DNA from: Pseudozyma flocculosa PF-1
Lineage: Eukaryota > Basidiomycota > Ustilaginomycetes > Ustilaginales > Ustilaginaceae
Direction of reading: 5' to 3'
Length of the DNA stretch: 38,259 nucleotides
Assembly (NCBI RefSeq): GCF_000417875.1
Contig: NW_006920870.1
Location: 545,861 to 584,119, forward strand
The position numbers were made by a program, and so were the translations under genes. The notes beneath the pieces were generated by a model that searched no databases, was not told where the DNA came from, and worked only from the letters and a program-made list of their open reading frames with translations. Positions within the stretch are counted from its first letter, which is position 1. The number at the start of each line of letters is the position of its first letter. Shown piece after piece: positions 29,018-38,259 of the stretch.

Positions 29018-29853
29018 CTAGAAGACAAAGGGGTACATGCGCCAGGTGCGCTTGCTGTACTGTCTGTATTCGTCGCCAAAGTGCTCGGTCAGCATCTCTT
29101 CTTCTTGGCGGATGCGAACCTACAGAGGCGAGGGGGATCGAGCCCGCGAGGCGTTTGCGTGGACGAGAAGAGGCGGTCATGTATGTAAGTCATCAGGACG
29201 GGGCGGCAGCCTGCGAAAGGACCACGGAAGGGATCTGTGAGGCCTGTCAGCCATGTCATACTCACGCCGAAGAGGACAGCCGGTCCAAGACATGCGCCAG
29301 CGGTCAGGACGAGGCGCTGCTGCAGCTCGAGCAGTCCCGCAGCGGGGCTCGCTGCGAGATGGACGAGGGCCTGGCTCAGAAGCAGGATGCTGAGCGCCGT
29401 GTAGGATGGATGACGGACGTAGCGGTAGGGACCTGTCTGGATGACCTTGTGCTCCTTGCGGATGCCGATGGCAAAGGTGAAGAAGCGACCGAGCTCACGG
29501 TAGCACCTCAGACGGAGCCAGCCGCCAAAGCACGAGGTGAGGCAGCAGACGGCGTTGAGCAGTTGTGTTCGCCCGCTCCACGTTACTCCTGGTTTGAGAA
29601 GCACTACGGTGTACGCCTGAAAGATGGACGCCGATACCAAGAGTGCCCGAGCGGCGTACGGTGCCACCGACGCGGTCGGGGCGAGCCAGTCGCGCTTCCA
29701 CCGCTCCGACTTGCTGGCAGCGTGCGGTGGAAGCAGACCCTGTGTCGAGTAGATGGTGCTGACCACCAGGAGCACCGCATGCGCCCAGTCCGACGGCCTG
29801 CAGCTCATCGTAGGCGCCCAGAGCGTCGAGCGGCACTGTTCGAGCAGGTTCAT
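29018..29853 (-). CDS. Isoprenylcysteine carboxyl methyltransferase family (STE14-like)
   Basis: Multi-pass membrane methyltransferase, predicted to methyl-esterify the C-terminal prenylcysteine of CaaX proteins such as Ras or mating pheromone at the ER. Exons 29853-29266 and 29119-29018, intron 146 bp; 229 residues, close to yeast Ste14 (239). The C-terminal signature is intact: GPYRYVRHPSYTA, then, after the splice, VRIRQEEEMLTEHFGDEYRQY and KRTWRMYPFVF. Hydrophobic segments lie around AHAVLLVVSTIYS, ALLVSASIFQAYTVVLL, LLNAVCCLTSCFGG, LSILLLSQALVHLA and LVLTAGACLGPAVLFG. The start is the first in-frame ATG, with a purine at -3. Related phospholipid methyltransferases share part of the fold, so the exact substrate is inference. 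Its stop lies 9 bases from the stop of the converging phosphatase gene. Confidence 0.78.
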
Positions 29854-32786
29854 CCTAGTGTTGTCGTCCTCGGCAGGAGCCGGCTGCGTGCGATGGCGAG
29901 GGGACGGCGAGGGGAGTTGTTGATGCTGCTGTCGAGCAGATACAGCTGGAGCGCTCGGCGCTTGCTTGGTTGCCGTCGGGGTCTCGAGCACTGCTGCGAC
30001 TCGCGCCTCTTTGCTTGAGCTCGATGCGTGGAAGCGCCTCGTCCGTCGCAGGAGCGATCAAAGTCAGTCAGGGGTACGGCCGTACTAGACTACTACTAGC
30101 ACACTGTAGCCGCTTCGTAGGCCAAAGCAAGGCTCTGAAGCGTGGCTGAACCAACGATGAAGCAGACGGTGGTGTGTTGGTGGTGGGTCGCAGAGAGGAC
30201 AGACTGGGCCTGGCTCGTGAGGTCGCCCTGTGGTTCAGGCCGCCTTTCGGAGGAAGACCCCACCTGTCCGCTGAAAGGCGAGCCTCGCCTGCCTGCCTGC
30301 TGGCACCGCCGACGGCCTGGCCAGGCCCAGCCGAACCACGCTCTCGCCACTGCCGTGCGTCAAGCAAATGTGGGCGATACCCGGCGCCCTCGAGAAGCCC
30401 CCATTCGGAGCCCTCTGCTGCGTTGGGCCCCTCGCTGATGATGATCTTTGGCCCTGCCTCTACCGTCATCTCTCATTCTTCGACAGAAGCAACCCGTCAC
30501 AAAGGCGCACAGACACTGTGCCTTGCTCGCAACACTCTTGACCGCTTTGTCGCGCCACCGGTGGCTGTCCCTGCGCTGTGAGCCATCGTGTGTATGTACA
30601 TGTATACATGCCCCCTGTCAGCGGCGGGGTGCCGTGACGAGGCAGCAAGCAAGCAGGCCCGACGCGCTGCCTGGCCCTGCCCCGTCTGCCGTTACGCTGT
30701 GCCGCGTCGGCGGGATCACAACCGGCGAATCGTCCGCTGCCCGCCGCTGTCTCGGTCGTTTCCACGCAGCCTGTCCGTCGTGGCCGCCCTCGCGAAGCAG
30801 CTCGCCTGCAGTCAGGCTGTCGCACGCCCTCTACCGTTTACGCCCACCATCCTGGTCCTCTCATCGCGCGTCTTCGTTTCTCTCTCGTCATGGCGACCGC
30901 AACACCTGGTGCGGGCCAGCAAGATGGCGGTTTGACAAGCAGCCCGTCGGACCGACCGAGAGAAGCAGGAAGCCAGCTGGCCCAGGCAGCTGCCCAGCCC
31001 AGAAGCAAGCAAGCAGGCTGGCCCGCTGCACTCGGAGCGGGCTCAACGCCAGGTCCCACGCGCTACCGGCTACTCCGCCAACGTACGAAACTCTTTTCAT
31101 CTACATACAGTATTCGCAGGCGCAGGCGGGGGAGCATCCCCGCTCTAACTAGATTTACATAGGTAGCGGATCTCTTCCCTTGGTGACAAGAGAGGGCTGA
31201 GAGACGAGCCCCGCACCGACGGGGGCTTCTCTCCACTTTGGCCCTTGATCAGCAGCAGTCGGGGTCGGGTCTGGGGGGTCAGGCAGCCCCGCTTCCGTGG
31301 GACCTGCTAGGCTGTCGTCGGACCGCCACACTACGCTGAAATGCAGCGCGACCTAGGTTGCTGAGGAGGAGCGGCGAAGCCGATGCCGTGCAAGGCGAGG
31401 CACGGGCCGGCGGCCGAATCCAGCATCGTGATCCGTTGGCTGCCTGGCAGGCCTGGGCCGTCCGCCTTCGAGATGGCCAAAGTCCGCCGCCCCGGCGTGG
31501 CCGACGGCCGGTGCAAGGCGAGCAGGCCTGACCGGGTCTGGCGCCGACGCTCTTTTTCGTGCAGGCCGAGAGCGGAGGAGGCCTAGTTAGGTGCTGCCTG
31601 CGCTGCCTGCCTGCCAACCAACCCCGCTTGGTTCCCCTCCTGGCGTTGCGGCAGGCTGGGTGCGTCGGCCTGGCCCGTCTGCTCTGGGCCTCCCACCAGT
31701 GAGCCAGCCATCAGCAAGGGCGACCCTGGCCGCTTGCCCCTTCTCTATCTGTGCTCGACCCACGCTCTCTGCCTTTCCGTCTCGACCATTCTCTTTCATC
31801 CTCTCCTAGACCGGTCATCCTCCAGCTCAGAGTCTTCCGTCCACATCCTTCGGTCGCCTCCAGCTTCATTTCTCACCTTTGGCGTCCGAGACAGTAGCAC
31901 GAGGGGACCTCTGCCTCAAACCTCGGCCGGATCATTGCGGTCCGGACCCATCCCTTGGTCAGTCTACCTGCCAGCCTCTTGAGGTGCAAACGCCCGCCAG
32001 TACACAAACGAAGTTACACGCGACACTGCGTACATACCCCTTGGTGCTTGCCGCTACCCTGCCGTCATCGACCGCTTCATACTCGACACCACACCATACC
32101 CTACGGCTGCTCTGGTCCCCACTGCAACTCGTGAAGCGTGGCTCAACGCTACATCGCCCCGCCATTGCTCGCCCATTGTGCCATCGGCAGCTTACCCGTC
32201 CGACACCCAGCCCACGCTCAACACTCCCTCTCCCAAACGCCTTTGCGCCTGATCGTCGACGTCGAGGTCCTTGTTTCGGAGACCCGTCCCGACCCCGACC
32301 CACCTCTCCCTCGACCGTTTGTACATCGACTACCGCCGCTCCCCCCACTACGGAAACCACCGTCGAGCTGCCTGCCGGAACATTCCCCGTCTACCTACCC
32401 GCAACGGCTCGGAATCGCAGCTTCTCGCATCGACACGACGCTCGTTTGCACCACCGTACCCCCGCCGCAAAGCACAGCTGCATCGTCCCGTCATCTCCTA
32501 CGCAGCCCGGCAGGCGCCCCCTATCCCCTCGTCGCGGCCTTTTCATCGAGTCTGAGCCCCGCTTGCATTCTCTGTCTCTGCCATCTGCCGGGCAGACGCA
32601 CCGACTCGGGCATCGAGCAACTTTCGACTCTCGAAGCATCTGGCCGCTAGGAAGCCTATGTCGGCAGTGTCCACGGTGCCACATCTCCCTCCGCTGCCTT
32701 TCGAACCTCTCGCCATCTGATCGCCATCCCACGTACATCAGAGCGCCTCGGCACTCCGGATTCAGACGCTACTAGCGAGCGCCAGG
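29854..32786. other. Large divergent intergenic region ICMT/kinase
   Basis: No conserved gene found in 2.9 kb. It holds GCCTGCCTGCCTG and AAGCAAGCAGG runs (30285-30330, 30645-30660, 31003-31025, 31590-31620). From 31476 to 32657 the plus strand is C/T-rich and has no ATG at all, which marks the probable leader of the kinase gene. A strong CT-rich tract at 31735-31810 is a likely start zone. Long open frames over this leader (for example 31879-32775) lack an ATG start and any domain. Confidence 0.65.
32658..32720 (+). promoter_or_regulatory. Candidate 20-codon uORF before the kinase gene
   Basis: The only ATG in the 1.3 kb upstream of the kinase start; it opens MSAVSTVPHLPPLPFEPLAI and stops with TGA 66 bases before the main ATG. 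Its position suggests translational control by re-initiation or leaky scanning; this is inference. Confidence 0.5.
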
Positions 32787-34816
32787 ATGGGTGCCGTATG
32801 CTGTAAACCAGAGGTGAGCAAAACACTCTGATGGGCCCACTTTTGCCAGACGCGTGGCTCACCGGCAAACCCGTCGAAATCTCCGCATGGATGCGCCCAC
32901 CAGGTCATCGACTTCGATGGTCCCGTCGATCTGTACCACTTCTACCTCTTGCGAGCCGTCGGCAAAGGCGCGTTTGGCAAGGTCAGAGTGGTTCAGCACA
33001 AGCAGACCAAGGTGAGCCGCCCGCAGCCTGGACGCGTAGCCCGTCGCAGACGCTGACGTCCATACTTTTGCGCAATGATCTCGATCTTCAGGACCTGTAC
33101 GCGCTCAAGTACATCAACAAGGCAAAGTGTATGAAGATGAAGGCCGTGTCCAACATCATCCAGGAACGGCGGCTTCTCGAGGAGATCGAAAGCCCCTTCG
33201 TCTGCAACTTGCGGGTGAGTTTCGTCGACGGATCGCTTGAGCAGCCGCTCCTCCGCTGCGCCTCTGCGTCGTCGTTCCGGTCTCGATCACTGACTGCCCG
33301 AGTTCGCCTCGTGATTTGCTCTCCTTGCCGCCTTCAGTATGCGTTTCAAGACGACGAGAACATGTTCATGGTTCTCGACCTTATGCTGGGCGGAGACCTG
33401 AGGTTTCACCTGGACCGGACGGGCAACATGAGCGAAGAGGTGGTCCGCTTCTACGTGGCCGAGCTGGCCGTCGGGCTCGATTACCTTCATCGCCTCCAGA
33501 TCGTCCATCGCGATCTCAAGCCGGACAACGTGCTGCTCGACGAAAAGGGCCACGCCCACCTCACCGACTTCAACATCGCCGTCCACTTTTCGCCGCGGCG
33601 GCCTTTGACCAGCATTGCCGGCTCCATGGCCTACATGGCGCCCGAGGTGCTCGCCAAGCGCGGCTACCTCTCGTCGGTCGACTGGTGGTCTTTGGGTGTC
33701 GTGGCCTACGAGCTCCTCTTTGGCAGGCGTCCCTTCCGCGGCAAGACCAACTCGGCCCTCACACATTCGATCCTCAACGACAAGTGCAACTTTCCCGAGA
33801 ATGTCGAGAGCATCGTCAGCCGCGAGACGATCAGCTGCATTCGCGGCCTGCTGGAACGCGATCCAAAGAAGCGGCTCGGGTGCAAAAGCGGCATCGACGA
33901 ATTCAAGGCGCATCCCTGGTTCGCCTCCATCGACTGGCCTGCGCTCGAGGCAAAGACCCTCACGCCGCCGTTTGAGCCAGATGTGAGTCCGGACCGACCT
34001 GGCATGGCCTCGACCTCGTTTTGCATTGCATCCGTTGGCCCGAGCTGGGAACGCTGACCTTTCGCTGCGACCTGCCCCCTTGTCCGGCCGCGATAGAGCA
34101 AGAAGGCCAACTTTGACGCGACTCACGAGCTCGAGGAGCTGCTGCTGGAAGACAACCCGCTCAAGGCCAAGAAGCGCAACGAGAATGCAGACCTGAGCTC
34201 GATGCCACCAGAGATGAGGCAGATGGAGGAATAGTGAGTCTGCAGGGGCGATGCGCGCAGGAACGGTCGCCGACGCCTTTGGACCTTCACACCTGCTCAC
34301 CCTTCGCGCCCCCGGGCTGCCTGCCTCTCACCCTCGACGCTGTGCACCGCCAGCTTCCTCCCCTTCGATCACCTCAAGCAGCGGCGGAAGTCGTACTTCA
34401 AGCGACCCACGCAGACGGACCCGCACACGGTCTCGCAGATGTCGAGCCACACCCTGCAGGATCAGCCGTTGGCCGAGACGCAGCCACGCCTGAGTCGGCC
34501 TTCGTCTCGGGCACCCAGCCCCGGTACCTACTCTGCGTACCAGGAGAAGGATGGCCAGGCTGCGGGGCCCGCGTCGGCATCGGCGGCCGGCGGCTCGGCG
34601 CTCGGCGCAGGACTTCACGCCTACCCGCCCAGCGGCCACGTCGAGGAGCGCGAGGTCATGGCCGATACGCCACACCTCGATCGGAGAAGCCACTGGCAGA
34701 ACGGCAACCCGGGCACGGGCGCGCCAGGACACGGCGACGCCTACCGCACTGCAGGTGGCGGAGCCAACGGCAACGGCATGGCATCCTACGACGAGAAAGT
34801 CGGCTTGGCCTCGTGA
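32787..34816 (+). CDS. AGC-type Ser/Thr kinase, STK32/YANK family
   Basis: Predicted membrane-tethered kinase. Exons: 32787-32813, 32904-33011, 33092-33214, 33338-33982, 34097-34233, 34354-34816; 500 residues. The 9-codon first exon reads MGAVCCKPE, with Gly2 and Cys5/Cys6 placed for myristoylation and palmitoylation. The kinase domain follows: glycine loop GKGAFGKV (29-36), Lys51 in YALKY, HRDLKPDN (from 143), DFN (163-165) and APE (187-189). DFN in place of DFG is normal for YANK kinases, as is MVLDLMLGGDLRFHL. The downstream FELEEM-like block (HELEELLLEDNPLKAKKR) and YFLPFDHLKQRR also fit that family. The last 150 residues are Ser/Gly/Pro-rich. Introns are 90, 80, 123, 114 and 120 bp; the 123-bp one (33215-33337) has no stop and keeps frame. 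No close functional role is established for this family in fungi that I can name. Confidence 0.9.
33215..33337 (+). other. Stop-free 123-bp intron
   Basis: GTGAGT donor and CCGCCTTCAG acceptor. Retention would insert 41 residues between FVCNLR and YAFQDD, inside the kinase N-lobe, where all relatives are contiguous. Confidence 0.85.
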
Positions 34817-35473
34817 CGCCGCGGACCGCCGCTCGTTCCTCTGAAGCACCTACTCGGCCGCGCACCGTGCTTGCGGACGCTCTTGGATATCCACGCAACT
34901 GCAGCTCTTCAAAAGCTGGCGATCCAGTCCCGGCATCGTCGCAAATACGGATGCCAGAGCGCCAGGCGCCTGTCACCGCACGAGACACCCGTCAAGTAGG
35001 CACTTGGTGGTCGAGCTCTCGCTCGCCTTTCGTCCAGCGGGTTCCAGCGACCGGCGCTCCATCGAATGCCTCGACACGCCTGGCCGTCGCCGCTTGGACC
35101 CGCTCCCTCGTTCTGTTATTCCATGCATCGGGCCTTGACTACTTGCACCGTCGTTCCGGTCCTTCCCGCTTTCCATACACTTCTCGGCCATCCGTCCTGC
35201 ATCTTCCGACACCCCTCACGCTCGCTCCTCGCCTCGATCCATCCCGCCTCCTTGGCCGGCCGCTTTCTGCCGCCGCCTTCCGTTCCTTGTTCCTCTCCAA
35301 GGCATGTTTTCCCGCAACTTGATACCAATCGTCTCCACTCCGTTTTGGGCGCTTTGATGCGCTGCGATGTGTGATGCCGAGCCGCGAGGAGATAGAGAGG
35401 GCGACGTCTTGCAGACGGGGCGGTGCGAAGGTCGGCTTCAAGGCACTCTGTCGGATCGCGCGGCCGGCCGGCC
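34817..35473. other. Convergent 3' region kinase/CWC27
   Basis: No gene, repeat or RNA seen. It is T/C-rich on the plus strand and must hold both 3' UTRs. Minor ORFs here are chance frames. Confidence 0.55.
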
Positions 35474-37592
35474 CTAGGGATTACGCCGGGCTCCATCGTG
35501 ATTTCGCCGCGGCTCGTCGCTGTGCTTCTCCGGTCTCCGGCCATGGTAGGACGACGAGGCCCCACCGTTGCCGCCGTTTCTGCTGCGGTGGGACCAGTTC
35601 CGCTCTTCGACCCAGTCTCGTCCTCGCTTGCCCTGCTGTCGACGGTCGTCTTGGTGCGAGGCCTTTGGTTCGTTGCGCGGATCAAGCACCTCGTAGTCGT
35701 CGACTGTGAATTTGTCCTGCCGTCCCGAGAGCGGGATGCCACCAGCATCCAGGCTGATCCAGAGGGGGAAAGGGTGAGATGTGAGAATGACGGTGAGTCG
35801 ACATGGTCAGCCCCTAGACACGGAGAGGTACGAAGAGGCGGTCTTGTTGCGTCCGGACAAGGGAGCGAGGGGAATAAGGGGGTCGAGGGGAAGGAACGAG
35901 ACGTACCGGTGGTTGCGCCATCCCGCATCGCCATCGTCGTCGTCGCTGGCTCCGTACTCCCTCCCCTCTTTCTCGTCCTCGTCCTCGATCTCCGCCTCGT
36001 CCTCCCGCACCTTGACATCTCTCGGCTGATCGTCGTCTCTCTGCTTCTTTTCGCTTCGCCCCTCCCCGTCCCGCATCCGACTCTGGAACTTGGCCAGCAT
36101 GCGCAGAGTCTCGTCGTCGTCGCCAGCGGCCCCGGCTCCAGCCCTAGCTCCGAGTTTGGACCTCGAGCTCGACTCAGCCTTGGTTGCCTGCAGATACTTT
36201 GCGCGGGCCTCCTCGAGCAGCTGCCGACCGCGCCGAACTTTTTTCTCGGCCTCGCGCGACTCGCCGCCGCCGCCCGCTTTCGAGGCCTGCTTTGTCAGGC
36301 CGCGGATGCTGGCCTCCAGCGTTCGGATCTGGTCTGCCGCCGTCTCCTTTGCGCGGGTGTTGGCACGTAGCGATGCCAGGTCTTCGGCGGCCGCTTCGGC
36401 GTCCTTGTGCTTGCTGCGCTTCTTGGGCCGGCTTGGATCGTCGCCGCCCACCTGGTCGTCGGCATGAGTTGTGGATGTACCTTGAGCGGGTGCCGGTGAA
36501 GAGATGGCGGATGTGACGCCGGGCGAGGCTCCGCTCTCGGACAGGGGTACCGCGGGCTGCTTGGACAGCTTCTTGTCGCTCAGCAGGTCGTGGCTGCTCT
36601 TGGGGCCCTTGAGCTGCTCTCCCGTCGTCTCCTCGGCCTCGCCAAAGCTGAGCAGGGCAGTGTTCCTGCGGCCGTTCCGGGGGTTTTCGTTGAGAGGAGC
36701 AGGGTCAGTCAAGAGAGTACCTATGACGATCCCTCGGCTTCGCCGGAACGACGCTCACTTTTTGACGCTCTTCTTTTCCCTCTCCTTTGCCTTTCTCTCT
36801 GCGGCCTCCCTTTTGGCCTTCATCTGCTGCCGCTTTTCGTCCCTCGTGATTCTCGGCACGATGTCGTCGAAGGGGTTCTGGAGCACATCGACGCGCAGCA
36901 GCTTGGGCGGATAGACAGGTCGGTCCGGTTCGTCCTTTCTGAGCTCGACCTCGGCAATGGCGAGGGCGTTGTAGATGGTCTGCCCGGCGACACGGCCAAA
37001 GACGGTGAACTTGCCCTGCAGCTCTGGCGTGGCGTCGAGCGTGATCTGGTATGGGTGCATTTTCGGTGCAGGGAGGATGCCAATCAGCGGCGCGGCTCGT
37101 GCATCTTGCCGCCCCCGAGGCCCGGACACCCACGAAGAACTGGCTCTCGTTTGTCGCAAACTCGCCCGTGTTGGCCATGGCGACCATGCCGCGCTTGGTG
37201 AACTTGAGACGCTGGTGGGGCTCGTTCTCGAATGGCTCGCCGTAGAAAGACTCGCCTGGCGGTCAAATTAGGGGGTACAGAGGGGGAATTGAGGGCACCG
37301 CGAGGGTGAGCGGGCCAACGCGCAGGAAGCCTAGCATAAAGGGGCGCCGAGTCTGCTGGCGCTGCTCACCTCCCATTCCCGTTCCCGACGGGTCTCCGGT
37401 CTGGATGCAGAATCCGGGCACGACGCGGTGGAAGATGCAGTTGTCATAGTAGCCCTCTAGGGCGAGTGCGATGATGTTGCGGCATGCCTTTGGGGCTTCC
37501 TTTGCCCATAGCTCGATTTCGATGTCGCCCTTTGAGGTGACGAGGAGGATCCTGCCGTCGGTGGGGGGCTCTGTGACGTAGATTGTGGCCAT
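35474..37592 (-). CDS. CWC27: CWC27, spliceosome-associated cyclophilin-like protein
   Basis: Nuclear splicing factor of the activated spliceosome. Exons: 37592-37370, 37255-37134, 37045-36759, 36665-35907, 35753-35474; introns of 114, 88, 93 and 153 bp; 556 residues. Splices restore GMGGESFYGEPFENE, NESQFFITLDATPEL, KSVKKNTALLSFGEAEE and NHRLDAGGIPLSG. The cyclophilin domain covers about residues 1-170: IFHRVVPGFCIQTGDPSGTG keeps the Arg, Phe and Gln of the active site, but the Trp and His of cyclophilin A are replaced in PELQGKFTVFGRV by Glu and Phe. That is known for CWC27, which is held to lack prolyl isomerase activity. After a Lys/Glu-rich helix comes the family marker ALLSFGEAEE, then charged coiled regions and an Arg-rich tail containing DYEVLDPR, another CWC27 feature. 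It is longer than the human protein (about 470). Confidence 0.92.
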
Positions 37593-38259
37593 CCCGGTTG
37601 ACTGGGCCGTGGTGTGAGCGGTAGGAGGTGGCCTTTGGAGATGTTGGTTCGAGTGGCTGCGGGCAGGCGGTGAGGAGGGAGCAAGGAGGATAGGGAGCCG
37701 ATCCGTTGTTGGATGAGGAGAAAGGCAAACCAAGGAGAGTGTTGCAAATCATGTGGAGCTGGCCTGCCTCGAGGCGGGCGGGCGGGCGAGCGGTGGTGAG
37801 GGGGCCAAGAGGCAAATTTCGGAAGTCGGGTGTGGAAATCCAAACTTAATGTTGGGGTCCAAGGCTCAGGGTTCAGCCATGCACGTCGGGCCTGGAAAGC
37901 GGCGCCACCCCGACCCCGACCCACGGGAGAGACACGGAAGACCTTGGCTTTTTGGCCCCGGCGGGCTGCCTCCCTTTGCCGCTTGCGGACCCACGACCCA
38001 GCTTCGACCACCACCGCCGCCGGACCCAACAGTCATCCTACGGCTTCAATCCTGCCTAGCCCTGATCGCGTCGCACTCCTGTCTCCGCACTCCATCCTGC
38101 TACAGCCACGATCACCGCCACCACCAGCCACCGTGTGCACATCGAGCCCCCCCCCCCCCCCGCNCNCNCNCACCCNCNCNCNCNCNCGCGCGACGACGAC
38201 GACGACGACGCGACGACGCGCGACCGCACGACGACGACGACCCGACCGGACCCGGTACC
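37593..38259. other. Upstream region of CWC27 and low-quality contig end
   Basis: The first 150-450 bases are the CWC27 promoter and leader; no gene seen. From 38147 a run of 15 C leads into alternating C and N (ten N between 38164 and 38186) and then imperfect CGA repeats ending in GGTACC. The last 110 bases look like unresolved or artefactual sequence rather than a telomere; no TTAGGG or CCCTAA repeats are present. Confidence 0.7.

Noticed and set aside
31879..32775. 298-codon open frame upstream of the kinase
   Set aside because: It has no ATG start and a Pro/Arg/Ser-rich composition typical of a C-rich leader; the whole interval lacks ATG until 32658.

Overview
The window is nuclear DNA of a GC-rich fungus, most likely a basidiomycete and perhaps of the smut lineage (Ustilaginomycotina); the lineage is inference from GC content, intron size and overall protein resemblance. 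I can model twelve protein-coding genes. Ten of them are split by 25 short introns of 80-153 bp, and 20 of the 25 begin GTGAG. There is no operon-like layout: most neighbours are convergent or divergent, each with its own intergenic promoter region. I found no tRNA, rRNA, CRISPR array or viral gene.

Left flank (1-2591): no conserved gene. The first 700 bases are unlike the rest and are packed with short hairpins built on the word CCGTAGG/CCTACGG: a 28-bp tandem array, a perfect 15-bp inverted repeat and a 118-bp tandem duplication. A CAGG palindrome, a 23-bp tandem repeat and a possible degenerate Copia-type LTR follow.

Gene block, left to right: mitochondrial pyrimidine-nucleotide carrier RIM2 (+); coilin-like nuclear protein (+); PAT1 mRNA-decay factor (-); SEC1 exocytic SM protein with a His/Gln-rich tail (+); NEM1 nuclear-envelope phosphatase (-); a LAMTOR2-like roadblock protein of the Ragulator/EGO complex (+); gluconokinase (+); mitochondrial ribosomal protein uL23m/MRP20 (-); cytosolic-looking histidine acid phosphatase-like protein (+); isoprenylcysteine methyltransferase STE14-like (-); acylated AGC kinase of the STK32/YANK family (+); spliceosomal cyclophilin CWC27 (-). 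These are housekeeping genes of different pathways. The only functional neighbours I see are NEM1 and the LAMTOR2-like gene, both tied to TORC1 signalling and sharing one divergent promoter region.

Most notable: (i) the hairpin-rich repeat block at 1-700; (ii) three introns whose length is a multiple of three and which contain no stop, so that naive ORFs read through them; removing the first reveals the LAMTOR2 family match; (iii) a leader of up to about 1.2 kb with no ATG before the kinase gene, ending in a single 20-codon uORF; (iv) the expanded low-complexity tail of SEC1. The right end (38147-38259) is low complexity with scattered N and should not be trusted.
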